From the IMG/VR virus record IMGVR_UViG_3300035661_000042, positions 17,133-81,132 of that record: 64,000 nucleotides of DNA, one strand, 5' to 3'. The DNA is from a virus. The notes beneath the pieces were generated by a model that worked only from the letters and a program-made list of their open reading frames with translations, ran no database searches and was not told the DNA's origin. Numbering within the stretch: the first letter of the stretch is position 1; every line of letters starts with the position of its first letter. Shown here piece after piece: positions 15,483 through 25,706 of the stretch. Position numbers and translations under genes: made by a program.

Positions 15483-17458
15483 TATATTGTTCCTACTATT
15501 GTAATAATCAAACCGACTGCGCCTGTGCCAGCACTGGTTATGTTGACAGTGATTCGATCACCATACGCAAACGTTGTAATATTTGCTGCTAATCCTTGCG
15601 TTGAACCAGACGTAATCGTTGTTGTGTGTATCACACTGCCGTTTTTCGATATTGTTGCCACAACGCTGCCAGAAGAACTTGCTGTCAACAAATCACCACG
15701 AATTGTAGTTGATGTAAAGTCACGAGGTGCAACTGCAATCGCTGCGTTAGTCTTAATTGCAACTGCGTTTGTTGTATCAGAGCACGCCAACGTCAAGTCG
15801 TACGGAATTGTGACAATAGCTGGCGGCGGACCACCAACCAAGTATCCAACGTGTACCACATCAGAATATCCCGGAGGTGGATTGTTGGTAACATCGGTTA
15901 CAATAAACGTGTGGTTGAAATAATCAAAAAACACGGTAATGTCGTGCGTATGTGCAAGGATACTGCCGTTAGATGAAGATGTAATTACCACACTTGGTTG
16001 TGATATATCTGCAACGTTGTTTGCTGGATTGGTCGTTTGTATCAACATTTCTGCCTGGGCCATTGTCATCAATGCCCAGTGATAGTGAGTGGGATTTGCA
16101 GTTGGTGGTACACCAACTTGAAACAAGAATCCTCCACCCTGAATTGTACCTGGCAGCCAATTTGCTCCATTATATACCAGCGCGTCGTTGAGAACTGCAC
16201 CTGCTGTATTGACATCTGTTAGGCTATCTAACGTATACGCTTTTGTGTCAACGTACTGTTTTGTAGCAGCCCCGAGATTAGTAACGGGGTTTGCACTCAA
16301 CACCAACGGACCAGTCATCGTATCACCGGCCTTCAATACCTTATTGTTCAGTCGTGGATCGTTGTCGCCGACAACGATTGGTGCATCTACATCAGCAGCG
16401 TTGACAGACAAGCGCGAAATACCGTACGTTGATGCAGTAGCCAATTGTACGCCACCCGCAAGGCCAGGCTCACCACGATCACCCTTACCACCAAGCCCTT
16501 GGTCAAACAAAATGCTGGTAGGAGTAACAACACGTGCAACGGGAACTTGGCTGTTTGGATACACAAATGCGTTGGCAACGTGTGGATCAACATTTGTCAA
16601 TACGCCGGCTTCTGAAATCCACAACTTTGCGCCGACTGTTTGCCAATTCCAGCTTGGATTTGTTACGTGGCCTTGTACGCAAATTGTGCCAACTTCTTGG
16701 CCGTCGAGGTCTTCCATTGCCATTGCAATTGTCGTATTACCCGTATCATTGTAGCCTGCCAAACTGATAAGTCCGAATGCACTGAACTTGACAACTTGGA
16801 ACTTCGCTATCGGCTCATACGCGGTGGCAGTAAGTATGTTTGCTTCAAGTCTGATTACGTTGACAGGCGAACCATTGACAAAGAACGTATCTTCTGATGT
16901 GAAGAATTTTCCATCAGAGCGTCGCACAGGAAGTCCTGTATCTCCAACGATGATTCGACCAGCTGATTTGTTCGGTGTTGTTAATCCAGCTTGTGTTCCG
17001 GCAAATGGACGACCAGCATATCCAGTTCCAAGGGGAGTAAACGTTGAATTGTTTGCTTGTGCAGCAAATACACGCAATGCTTCTCGAAAAATTCCAGACG
17101 TGTACACATACATTTTTCGTTCAAACGTGTTGAACCAATGTTGGTTTTCCACAGGGGAGGATGGAGGTGCAGTGGAATAAACAGGCGCCAATGTTGTGAA
17201 TCCAAATGTGCGGACGCCTGTTTGTAGGTTGATATCCCAGTACAACCAGCAATCAGTGCTTGATGGAAGCGGACCCCAGGCGTTTGTTACGTTGGAAGAC
17301 TCTGACAGTAGGTAGTTTTCAGATCCGTATGCAAGTGTAATGTCTGTGCGCCCATTGGCTGTTGTCAGGGAGACAAATCCACCCGAATACGACAGGAACG
17401 ATTGCAGTCCGCTGTCAATCGGATATGTGATTACGCCCTGTTGGAAGTCTAAATTCAT
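15482..17458 (-). CDS. Tail-fibre paralogue 3 with collagen-like and phage-fibre motifs
   Basis: The 658-residue protein is a more distant copy of the shared N-terminal module (CWLYWDINLQTGVRTFGFTT; QHWFNTFERKMYVYT). It then has a short collagen-like stretch (GGKGDRGEPGLAGG, near 325-338). A classic tail-fibre repeat follows (VGDNDPRLNNKVLKAGDTMT, then GPLVLSANPVTNLGAATKQY), which mediates trimerisation in many phage fibres. The C-terminal 160 residues form a separate sandwich with a repeated VVATISKNGSVIHTTTI-type strand. A GATAAATA element lies 26 bases upstream. Confidence 0.7.
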   Translation of the reverse strand: MNLDFQQGVITYPIDSGLQSFLSYSGGFVSLTTANGRTDITLAYGSENYLLSESSNVTNAWGPLPSSTDCWLYWDINLQTGVRTFGFTTLAPVYSTAPPSSPVENQHWFNTFERKMYVYTSGIFREALRVFAAQANNSTFTPLGTGYAGRPFAGTQAGLTTPNKSAGRIIVGDTGLPVRRSDGKFFTSEDTFFVNGSPVNVIRLEANILTATAYEPIAKFQVVKFSAFGLISLAGYNDTGNTTIAMAMEDLDGQEVGTICVQGHVTNPSWNWQTVGAKLWISEAGVLTNVDPHVANAFVYPNSQVPVARVVTPTSILFDQGLGGKGDRGEPGLAGGVQLATASTYGISRLSVNAADVDAPIVVGDNDPRLNNKVLKAGDTMTGPLVLSANPVTNLGAATKQYVDTKAYTLDSLTDVNTAGAVLNDALVYNGANWLPGTIQGGGFLFQVGVPPTANPTHYHWALMTMAQAEMLIQTTNPANNVADISQPSVVITSSSNGSILAHTHDITVFFDYFNHTFIVTDVTNNPPPGYSDVVHVGYLVGGPPPAIVTIPYDLTLACSDTTNAVAIKTNAAIAVAPRDFTSTTIRGDLLTASSSGSVVATISKNGSVIHTTTITSGSTQGLAANITTFAYGDRITVNITSAGTGAVGLIITIVGTI

Positions 17459-17483
17459 ACGGGATACCTCGAAAGTTGTCCCG

Positions 17484-17491
17484 TATTTATC
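17484..17491 (-). promoter_or_regulatory. Late promoter GATAAATA
   Basis: 26 bases before the ATG at 17458; serves fibre paralogues 3 and 2. Confidence 0.6.
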
Positions 17492-17518
17492 AGTTGCCTA
17501 CATCACCAGCGATAGCTA

Positions 17519-20500
17519 TCAGATTCTCGATACTATCACAGACTGGAACGTATTTGTCGTTGTAGTAGCAGCAGTTACGTGTGATAGTCCAAGAATCAGT
17601 GCACCAGTGGTGTTGATTGTTGTTGCACCACCAGCGTTCACAACATTACCAGTTGCAGCAGATGTAATACCGGTTGCGCCGTTATTCATCAGGTTACCGT
17701 AACAATATACTGATCCTGATGCACCAATTGCACGAACAACGAAGAACAATGTCACAACAAACGGAACTGTTGTACCAGACGTCGCCGCCGTTGCTGTCAG
17801 TGTTGTCAGTGCAGTATCTGCGGTTGTACCAGCAGCACCGAGCCTTGGTGTAAATGTTGTTACGTTGGCAACCGTCGAAGTACAAGTGCCGTATGCAGTG
17901 ATACGGAATGTATCACCAACTGCCAATGTATTGGCAGCAATGCTGAATGTTGTTGGTGCAATATATGTTGCCGTTGTGTTCAACGCAGCTGACGCAGCTG
18001 TTGTTGCTTTTGTAGGCAGGGTAAAGCTTGCCGTAACAGCGCCAGTAGCAGCAGACATTGTAATTTGGTTTGCTGTACCAGCAATAGAAGTAACAACTGA
18101 CGCCCAAACAGGAGCTGTTGTTGCTCCTTGGGAGGTTAGGGCTTGTCCAGAGGTACCAGCACTACTATTAAGTTGCAGTGATCCGTTTGTTGGAATTATG
18201 AGGTTAATGACACCCGGGGTGCCTGATCCAGTTCTGGCGCCAGCAGTTAATGTAACACTACCGCCAGCACTATTACCCGCACCCGACGCAGAAGTTCCTG
18301 TTATTGCAACACTACCGCCAGGGCCACCAATAATGTACGAATCTCCACCCTTAACAGTTACAGTTCCTGGTAGAGGAGACCCTGTATCAATATTTGGAGC
18401 ACCACCTGCAATGTTGACCGCACCGCCAGCTCCGCCTGAAGTGCCACCCGTGCCACCAGAGATTGTAATTGTGCCGCCAGCTTGCGTTCCGCCGCCGCCC
18501 GATCCAGCAGTGGCGGATATACTTCCACCTGTTGTTGTACCACTACCAGAGCCAGCCGTCAGGGAAACACCTCCTGCAAAACTGCCTGATGCGTTAGCAC
18601 CCGTCAACGATATGCTGCCAGCAGTACCGTTTGTTGGAACTCCACCGTTAATCGCAATATTACCGCCGCTACCTGATGTACTACCGCCTGGGCCACCAGT
18701 AATTGTCAAAGCATTACCGGATGCAGTTGCATTTGCAGCATCGCCAGGAATAACATTGAGGGCTGTTCCAGTTGTTGTTGTAATGCTGTTTGTTGCTGTT
18801 CCTGCAATGATGCTACCTGTTGCTTGTACGGAGCCAGGTGCAATCAACGTAGACGGCAGAGAAACAACAACTGCACCTGTTGTTGGAGTGGAAGTTACTT
18901 GGTTTGCTGTGCCAGTGACGGAAGACACAGCGCCACCACCACCAACAACAGTATTCGATACAATATACCATTGTGTTGCACTGATTGCTGTTACTTCCAA
19001 CGTACCGTTGGCGATTATGGTGACAGCAACGTTAGCACCGAGTGCATCAATTTGAGCTCCTGATGCCGGATAAGCCAACAGTGCATTTGCACCGCGATTC
19101 GTAACCCGGACAGTTCTACCAGCCAACCCAGCAGGCAATACGACACCTGTACCCGATGCAGTTGTTGTTACAACTGCATAATCGGTAGTTAGTACTGTGC
19201 CGGTGCCTTGTGTCGTACCAGCAGCAGTAATGCTGTTCGTTGCAGACGACTGCAACGATGTAGTGATTTGTAATGAGCCAGGGGCTACCAACGTTGACGA
19301 AAGACCAACAGTAACTGCACCAGTTGCGGCGGAAACTGTTGTTTGATTTGCTGTTGCAACATTCGACGTAACACCGGTGTTATTGATAGTTAATGTGCCG
19401 GCGCCAGCTGTGATGGAGATGCCAGTAGAGACACCTAGCGTAGCTACTGTATAGGTTGTACCATTACCAACCAATAGCTGGCCGTTGGTTGGGGTTGTTG
19501 TTACACCGGTACCGCCGTTACCAACACCAACCGTACCCGAAAGAGCGATGGATGGAGCACCAGCTACGCCGTCAGCATTAGTAACAGTGATATTTGTGCC
19601 TGAGCCAAGTGTGCGCGTAGTCCACGTATCTGCTGCTGTGCGAACAGCTATACCAGTTGTAGCCAACCCTTCAACTGCTGCCAAGTCGTTTGCAAGCGCA
19701 ATCGTTGATGTTGCAGCAGGTGTTTGTGCTACACCACTGTTTGTAACTGTAATGCCTGCGCCTGGTTGTGTCACTGTAACAGATGTGACAGTTCCTGAAC
19801 CACCAGCAGAAGTATTTGATACAGTATACCACTGTGTTGCACTGATTGCGTTTATTTGTAACGTACCGTTGACAATCACAGAAATTGCAACGTTTGAACC
19901 AAGTGCATCAATTTGAGCACCAGATGCTGGGTATACTAACAGTGCATTTGCACCGCGATTCGTAACCCGGACAGTTCTACCAGCCAACCCAGCAGGCAAT
20001 ACGACACCTGTACCCGATGCAGTTGTTGTTACAACTGCATAATCGGTAGTTAGTACTGTGCCGGTGCCTTGTGTCGTACCAGCAGCAGTAATGCTGTTCG
20101 TTGCAGACGTCTGCAACGATGTGGTGATTTGTAATGAGCCTGGTGCAATTAACACTGATGCAAGGCCGATTGTGACAGCACCGGTTGCACCGGATACTGT
20201 CGTCTGGTTTGCTGTTGCGACGTTTGATGTCACACTAACTGCTGGTGATTGCCACGTCGGCGCTGTTGTAGCACCTGTTGAGGTTAACAGTTGTCCCGAC
20301 GTACCAGTTGCTGCACCACCGGTTCCAATTGACCACGCTCCGTTTGCAAGAATTCGAAGACGTTCTGTCAATGACGTCGCGCCCGTGCTTAATACAACAT
20401 ATCCACCACTACCTGATGTTGTCAATCCACCGTTGATAGAGACATTACCACCAGAAGTACCGCCTGTAACCGAACTACCAGCAGTGATAGTTACGTTACC

Positions 20501-22558
20501 ACCACTACCTGATGTTGAACCGTTAGTTGAATTACCACCCAGCAATGAAAGATTTGCGCCAGCAATGCTATTGCCAGCGCTATTTCCTCCACGAATTGTA
20601 ACGCCCCCGCCTCTGTATATTGAATCAGCGTGAATAGTTACAACACCCGCATTGCCAGTAGATGACGTATCCCCTGACCGTAATGTTAGAGATCCTCCGA
20701 TATTTGCGCCACCGGCTGTACCACCTGCAATAGTCGTGTTTCCTGCATCACCACCAGAAGTACCGCCAGCTGTCAGGGTAATATCATTTCCTGTGCCGCT
20801 TGATGAAAATCCTGCACTGATTGTCATCGGTGCTGAACTCAATGTTCCAGTTATTCCTGTAAACGTGACAGCAGAATTTGCAGTGACCCCGAGTGTAGTT
20901 GCATTAGGCAGTGACGAGGATGCAGGTGGGGTTGTCCACGTACCGTTTCCACACCAGAATGTTGTACCTGATGCAGATGTTCCGCTATTCAGGTTAGTAA
21001 CTGGTAGATTACCCGACACGTGTGTTGTTAAGTCAACTTTACCCCAGGCAGATACGGTCGTGACACCACCAGAAATCAACACGTTACCAGTAGCAACCGA
21101 CGACAACTTGCCCAATACGTTTGATGCAGTACCTTGTAGTAAGTCACCAACAGCATATGTTGTGATATTGGTGCCACCGTTACCAATTTGGAGAGTACCA
21201 GTTACATCAGACGTAGAAATGTCAACGTTTGTCCACGTAGTTGTGCCGTTTCCCGCTGCATTGTGGAGGAATGAGTTTGTTCCACCATTATTCAATGGGA
21301 GAGTTAAGTTCCAGTTGGCGCTCGAAGCGCCTGATTGAATTCTTGTGTAATTAACAGTTGATGCGTTTCTGAATGTAATTTGACCGAGTGCTGTTGAACT
21401 TTGACCAAGCTCCAACGAATCCGTTGCAAGAATCGTCAGCTTACCATTCATTGTATCACCGTTGACAGACACGCTGTCATATGCAGAAATACGAAGAATC
21501 GTTGCTGTTTCAATAACAATAAAGTAAAGGTTACCAGCAATGATACCACCAATAGGAACTGTTGTAATTCCCATTGATATTATGATAGCGCCTTGACCAG
21601 AAATGTTCATCGTCGGGCTTGTTGCGCTTGAATTGCTGGCAGCCTTAAACACAAACTGTTGTCCAATTGCTGATGCATACGATGCAATTGCAGGCGACGG
21701 AGTAATTGTCAGTGCATTAGCTGTACCACCTGCCGTGCCGCACCATATTAACGGTGAAACACTACCACCCGCCGCTGCCCACGTTGGTGTTGCACCTGCA
21801 CCAGCTGATGACAAAACTTGTCCAGCCGTACCAACACTGCCATTGAGTGTGATTGGTGATGATGCACCTGACAAAGATAAACCGGCGGCTGCGATTAGTT
21901 GACCAGTTCCTGTATTGACAGTTAGGTTTGCACTACCAGCAAGACTTCCACTGCTGTTGAACTGAACTTGTGTTGTTGAGCCACCAGCCGCCGGCACTGA
22001 ATTACCATTGAACAAAATAGTAATTGCAATGTTTTTATTGTTACCAAACGTGCCTGAGCCGTCAACGAACGTAACGTTGAATGTAAACCATCCTGTATTA
22101 TCAACTTTTGAAGCTACTGTCCAGCGCTGGAATATAGATGCATCATCCAAATCCTGAATGTACAGCGTTGATGGAAAGTTTAAGTTATTGAAGTACGTAG
22201 TTGCATCGAAGCCACCGCTTGTTAGTGAATCAATATAGATTGCAGTGCTACTTGATAATGTAGCATTATTCCATTTCAAATTTCCGGAGCCAGGATCAGT
22301 TGCAGCTTGGTTATTAGTTACGCTTTTGTATTTGCCGAGTTGGCTAATACCAGAAGGAAACTGGCTCGCCCAGACGTTGGAGCTGTTGTATACTTCTAAT
22401 GAACTTGTGTCAGTATTCCAGCGAATGGATGCAAGGACGGGAGAGCCTGGCCGTTGTGCCGTTGTGCCAACTGGAAATACAATTGACCCCGTTCCACCAA
22501 ATGTTACAAATGCTTGGTCGTCAGGGGATATTGTGTCTGTACTGTGGTCAAATTCCAT
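17519..22558 (-). CDS. Giant Gly/Thr-rich tail fibre (1,679 residues)
   Basis: The N-terminal 200 residues resemble those of the next fibre upstream (GTGSIVFPVGTTAQRPGSPV followed by IRWNTDTSSLEVYN). The body alternates between fibre modules and two long blocks of GG-rich rungs (for example SGSGGNVTITAGSSVTGGTS and GTQAGGTITISGGTGGTSGG) that look like beta-helix or glycine-rich stalk. A module of about 140 residues (VLTTDYAVVTTTASGTGVVL and on) occurs twice, and at DNA level 19077-19248 and 19938-20109 are identical. The C-terminal 160 residues are a jelly-roll-like knob. The composition produces long open frames on the opposite strand that I do not treat as genes. Confidence 0.75.
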   Translation of the reverse strand: MEFDHSTDTISPDDQAFVTFGGTGSIVFPVGTTAQRPGSPVLASIRWNTDTSSLEVYNSSNVWASQFPSGISQLGKYKSVTNNQAATDPGSGNLKWNNATLSSSTAIYIDSLTSGGFDATTYFNNLNFPSTLYIQDLDDASIFQRWTVASKVDNTGWFTFNVTFVDGSGTFGNNKNIAITILFNGNSVPAAGGSTTQVQFNSSGSLAGSANLTVNTGTGQLIAAAGLSLSGASSPITLNGSVGTAGQVLSSAGAGATPTWAAAGGSVSPLIWCGTAGGTANALTITPSPAIASYASAIGQQFVFKAASNSSATSPTMNISGQGAIIISMGITTVPIGGIIAGNLYFIVIETATILRISAYDSVSVNGDTMNGKLTILATDSLELGQSSTALGQITFRNASTVNYTRIQSGASSANWNLTLPLNNGGTNSFLHNAAGNGTTTWTNVDISTSDVTGTLQIGNGGTNITTYAVGDLLQGTASNVLGKLSSVATGNVLISGGVTTVSAWGKVDLTTHVSGNLPVTNLNSGTSASGTTFWCGNGTWTTPPASSSLPNATTLGVTANSAVTFTGITGTLSSAPMTISAGFSSSGTGNDITLTAGGTSGGDAGNTTIAGGTAGGANIGGSLTLRSGDTSSTGNAGVVTIHADSIYRGGGVTIRGGNSAGNSIAGANLSLLGGNSTNGSTSGSGGNVTITAGSSVTGGTSGGNVSINGGLTTSGSGGYVVLSTGATSLTERLRILANGAWSIGTGGAATGTSGQLLTSTGATTAPTWQSPAVSVTSNVATANQTTVSGATGAVTIGLASVLIAPGSLQITTSLQTSATNSITAAGTTQGTGTVLTTDYAVVTTTASGTGVVLPAGLAGRTVRVTNRGANALLVYPASGAQIDALGSNVAISVIVNGTLQINAISATQWYTVSNTSAGGSGTVTSVTVTQPGAGITVTNSGVAQTPAATSTIALANDLAAVEGLATTGIAVRTAADTWTTRTLGSGTNITVTNADGVAGAPSIALSGTVGVGNGGTGVTTTPTNGQLLVGNGTTYTVATLGVSTGISITAGAGTLTINNTGVTSNVATANQTTVSAATGAVTVGLSSTLVAPGSLQITTSLQSSATNSITAAGTTQGTGTVLTTDYAVVTTTASGTGVVLPAGLAGRTVRVTNRGANALLAYPASGAQIDALGANVAVTIIANGTLEVTAISATQWYIVSNTVVGGGGAVSSVTGTANQVTSTPTTGAVVVSLPSTLIAPGSVQATGSIIAGTATNSITTTTGTALNVIPGDAANATASGNALTITGGPGGSTSGSGGNIAINGGVPTNGTAGSISLTGANASGSFAGGVSLTAGSGSGTTTGGSISATAGSGGGGTQAGGTITISGGTGGTSGGAGGAVNIAGGAPNIDTGSPLPGTVTVKGGDSYIIGGPGGSVAITGTSASGAGNSAGGSVTLTAGARTGSGTPGVINLIIPTNGSLQLNSSAGTSGQALTSQGATTAPVWASVVTSIAGTANQITMSAATGAVTASFTLPTKATTAASAALNTTATYIAPTTFSIAANTLAVGDTFRITAYGTCTSTVANVTTFTPRLGAAGTTADTALTTLTATAATSGTTVPFVVTLFFVVRAIGASGSVYCYGNLMNNGATGITSAATGNVVNAGGATTINTTGALILGLSHVTAATTTTNTFQSVIVSRI
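19077..19248. repeat. 172-base perfect direct repeat, copy 1
   Basis: Identical to 19938-20109 within the giant fibre gene, offset 861 bases (287 codons, in frame). Near identity continues for about 30 bases after the perfect part. Confidence 0.9.
19938..20109. repeat. 172-base perfect direct repeat, copy 2
   Basis: Second copy of 19077-19248. The sequence between copies differs from flanking modules, so recent duplication or gene conversion is likely. Confidence 0.9.
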
Positions 22559-22570
22559 TATCAGTACTCA

Positions 22571-24979
22571 TTAGTTCGTGACTTGTGCAGTATCAATTGT
22601 TGCAATCCAGCGAATCGTCTTTGCAGCTTCACCAGTTACACGAATTCGCAATGAGCCGTTTGTTGTATCAGCGTCAACCACAACGTCCCATGCCGCGTTA
22701 GTTTCACCAAGAATTGACTTGACTACTGCGCCGACCAATGTTGTAGAACCAGCTGTTGTATCCTTACGAATTACACCGTCAAACCTGTAACCAGCGCCAC
22801 CACCAACCGCATCCGTGCGGCGGGCTGCAACCAACATAGAGAACGTCCACAACGAGTTGTTAGGTATTACAACTCGTGTTGCAGAACCATCAAGGAATAG
22901 TTCTGTTTGTGTAGCGTTGACCGTAGAATTACGAGCAACAAGCATTAGACGTTGCGCGTCGCCGAGCGTACCAAATTGACCGTTTGCAAATGCCTTTGCA
23001 CCGTACAATGATGCAGAAGCACCTGTGCTAACAGCAAATCCGTCAGTCACAGTTGCGGAAGACCCAGATCCAAGTGCCACTGTGTTAGTACCTGATGCAA
23101 CAGGTGCTGTTGGTGTTGATGGGCTTTCGTTGTACAGCTTCAACGCTGTTGCCTGCAAGTCAGCCAGTACAAGTTGGCGGAACGTTGGTGCGCCAGTTGA
23201 GCCGTTTGGAGCGATGAATACAGTATTTGTCGTCTGCGTAGCCAATGTACCCGTCAGTGTACCGGTGGTTGTTACTGGTGAACCAGAAACAGTGATAAAC
23301 GATGGCAGAGACAGGGCGACGGACGTTACCCCAGTATTGGCAATAGAGATTGTGCCGGCACCTGGCGTTACAGAAATACCTGTACCAGCACTAATTGATG
23401 CACGTACTGGTACAGCGCCTGTTGAACCAATCAAAATTTGACCGTCTGTCGCAGCTGCTGTTGAAGATACAAGACCAGCAGCTCCTGAATAGATGAACGA
23501 ATTTGGAGTCAAGTTATCGACTGTCAACGACGTTGTAACACGAAGTGTACCAGGAGCAATCAACGTCGAAGACAAACCAATCGTAACAGCGCCAGTTGCG
23601 GCAGAAACCGTCGTCTGGTTTGCCGTTGCAACATTTGATGTGACACCAGTGTTGTTGACCTGCAACGTGCCGGAGCCAGCCGTAATAGAAATACCAGTTC
23701 CTGTGCCAAGCGTTGCAACTGTGTAGTTTGTACCGTTACCAACGAGCAATTGACCGTTTGTTGGTGTTGTTGTTACACCAGTACCGCCAAGCGATACAGC
23801 AATAGGAGAGGTGATAGAGAATGTTGTACCAGTCAGTGTCAATCCTGTGCCTGCGCTGTATGTACCAGCACCAGAGAATTGAACAAAGTTGATTGCTGTT
23901 GAGTTGAGTGTACCACCTTGGTCAGATGTACATACCCATCCTGTATCTGCAAACGTTGAACCGCTGGTTTCCACAAATACGAACGCGTTTGGTACTTCTG
24001 TCCACGAATCCATATCTACTGCACGAGTAGGTGCACCTGATGCGTTGACCGTGTAGATACCGTTTTCAGATGCTGTACCTTGATTCTTGATAAGGATACG
24101 ATCACCAGTTACCAACGTAATGCCGTCAATCACAGAACCGTTGGCAAATGATGATGCAAGCGTACCGGACGCGATTGTCATTGCGCGAACGGATCCCTTT
24201 GGATCAAGACCTTGTGCAAGGCTGTCAACGTATGCTTTGGAAGCAGCAGAACCAGCAGTGGTTGGTGTTGCTGGAAGACCAAGAACTTCACCACCGCCAG
24301 AGAACGTCAAGTTCGCAGCGGATGTCATTGAGTCACCAGATACGTTCACATATGTAGAATCAACCAGTGCTGTAATGTCACCAGCAACAACTGCTGTGTT
24401 GTTAATTACACGACCTTTGGTATCGAGTTGAATCTTGACAAACGACGTACCAGTGGCACCCTGTGTAACCGTTACAAGGTCGATAGTCGGTGCGCCGGCA
24501 ACACCGTCGCCGTTCGTGACAGCAATATTTGAACCTGTACCTGTAATCGTGCGGCCAGTATATGTACCAACAGCTGTGCGGGCAACCATTCCTGTTGTTG
24601 CAAGGTTTGATACACCAACCAGTTCAGCGCCAAGCGTTAGTGCAAATGTACCGGTGTTTGTGATCGTCTGCGTTGTTCCAGCAGATACCAACAATCCAGG
24701 GCTGACGGTTGTTACAGTGACTGATGATACAGCGGCACCACCAGTTGCCAGCGTATTCCATCCAGATCCGTTGTTGTATTCAACAAGGCTTGATGTTGTG
24801 TTGAAACGAATTTGACCAGCAGCGTTTGCAGGACGAGCAGCATCTGCACCAAGTGGCAAATACAACGAACCCGTACCAGTAATTACCAGCGATTGTGTTC
24901 CGCCACCGAGAGGAGGTGCAACAGAAGTATCGATTGTTAATAGGCTATCAATAAAGCCGGTGTCGTGGTTGAAATTCAT
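22571..24979 (-). CDS. Long tail fibre with C-terminal tip shared with next gene
   Basis: This 802-residue protein has common long-tail-fibre segments: GVSNLATTGMVARTAVGTYT then NGDGVAGAPTIDLVTV; GLPATPTTAGSAASKAYVDS; and a domain with DRILIKNQGTASENGIYTVN that recurs in many phage fibres. A segment with GTGVTTTPTNGQLLVGNG is shared with the giant fibre downstream. The last 190 residues (NTVALGSGSSATVTDGFAVS to IATIDTAQVTN) are a paralogue of the small upstream protein at 24991-25638. It has no promoter of its own; it should be read from 25662. Confidence 0.75.
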   Translation of the reverse strand: MNFNHDTGFIDSLLTIDTSVAPPLGGGTQSLVITGTGSLYLPLGADAARPANAAGQIRFNTTSSLVEYNNGSGWNTLATGGAAVSSVTVTTVSPGLLVSAGTTQTITNTGTFALTLGAELVGVSNLATTGMVARTAVGTYTGRTITGTGSNIAVTNGDGVAGAPTIDLVTVTQGATGTSFVKIQLDTKGRVINNTAVVAGDITALVDSTYVNVSGDSMTSAANLTFSGGGEVLGLPATPTTAGSAASKAYVDSLAQGLDPKGSVRAMTIASGTLASSFANGSVIDGITLVTGDRILIKNQGTASENGIYTVNASGAPTRAVDMDSWTEVPNAFVFVETSGSTFADTGWVCTSDQGGTLNSTAINFVQFSGAGTYSAGTGLTLTGTTFSITSPIAVSLGGTGVTTTPTNGQLLVGNGTNYTVATLGTGTGISITAGSGTLQVNNTGVTSNVATANQTTVSAATGAVTIGLSSTLIAPGTLRVTTSLTVDNLTPNSFIYSGAAGLVSSTAAATDGQILIGSTGAVPVRASISAGTGISVTPGAGTISIANTGVTSVALSLPSFITVSGSPVTTTGTLTGTLATQTTNTVFIAPNGSTGAPTFRQLVLADLQATALKLYNESPSTPTAPVASGTNTVALGSGSSATVTDGFAVSTGASASLYGAKAFANGQFGTLGDAQRLMLVARNSTVNATQTELFLDGSATRVVIPNNSLWTFSMLVAARRTDAVGGGAGYRFDGVIRKDTTAGSTTLVGAVVKSILGETNAAWDVVVDADTTNGSLRIRVTGEAAKTIRWIATIDTAQVTN

Positions 24980-24990
24980 TATTGTGCCTT

Positions 24991-25638
24991 TTAATTGGTT
25001 ACTTCAAGCGTATCTATCAAGACCGCCCATCTGATTGTTTTTCCAGCTTGTCCGGTGACTTTGATGGTTAAACTACCGTTTGTTGTATCTGCGGTTGTAT
25101 TTATATCCCAGGCCGTATTACTTTCAGCAAGAACGGTTTTAACTGGTGTACCTTGAAATGCAACTGATGATGCACCAGCACCACGGTAAATTACACCTTC
25201 GACTTTGTATCCAGCGTGCCCGTCACTAACATCCGTACGGTGGCCTGTAATTGTTGCTGTGAACGTCCACGTGCTATCATCTGGAATTACCAACCGCTCA
25301 CCACCAGCTGTCCCGTTCAAATACACTTCTGTGTCTGTGCCGTTAACGGTTACAGTTCGAAGAAGGTATTTTCCTACTTGAATGTCACCAGTTGACCCAA
25401 ATCGGCCATTAGCAAATACCAAAGCGCCTCTGTGACGGGCAAGAGACTGATTACCAAGTGCAATGCTGTTTGTAGCGCCTGTTTCTGTGGTGGCGCCAGG
25501 ACCAATAGCTACGGAATTATCACCCTGGGCCGCTGGCGGCGTGGGTGTAACTGGTTTTTCTTTGTATAGTTCGAGCGTAGTGCCACTGCCACCACTACCG
25601 GGTGTCGTTGCACCAGAGTTGGCTACGATTACACTCAT
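24991..25638 (-). CDS. Fibre tip protein with YadA-like head repeats
   Basis: The 215-residue product begins with a Gly/Ser-rich linker and ELYKEKPVTPTPP. It then has NSVAIGPGATTETGATNSIA-type repeats, the left-handed helix motif of trimeric autotransporter heads. The C-terminal 130 residues (VYLNGTAGGERLVIPDDSTW, then RTDVSDGHAGYKVEGVIYR and a final IRWAVLIDTLEVTN) parallel the end of the 802-residue fibre gene next to it. It is first in its unit, with a CATAAATA element 24 bases upstream of the ATG. Confidence 0.65.
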   Translation of the reverse strand: MSVIVANSGATTPGSGGSGTTLELYKEKPVTPTPPAAQGDNSVAIGPGATTETGATNSIALGNQSLARHRGALVFANGRFGSTGDIQVGKYLLRTVTVNGTDTEVYLNGTAGGERLVIPDDSTWTFTATITGHRTDVSDGHAGYKVEGVIYRGAGASSVAFQGTPVKTVLAESNTAWDINTTADTTNGSLTIKVTGQAGKTIRWAVLIDTLEVTN

Positions 25639-25661
25639 CTATTGATCCTTCCGTATTGGGA

Positions 25662-25669
25662 TATTTATG
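25662..25669 (-). promoter_or_regulatory. Late promoter CATAAATA (minus arm of divergent pair)
   Basis: 24 bases before the ATG at 25638; probably serves the small tip gene and both long fibres. Confidence 0.6.
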
Positions 25670-25706
25670 TACTTTGTATTTGACGGTGTTGTGGGTTTTG
25701 GGTTAG

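Noticed and set aside
18140-18700. Short GG-rich periodic repeats resembling an array
   Set aside because: They are codon-periodic repeats within a fibre gene, not equal-length repeats with unique spacers, so not CRISPR.
17865-19055. Long open frame (396 codons) on the plus strand, opposite the giant fibre gene
   Set aside because: It results from the Gly/Thr/Ala/Ser-rich repetitive coding on the minus strand; its product is Pro/Val/Ala low complexity with no ribosome site or promoter.
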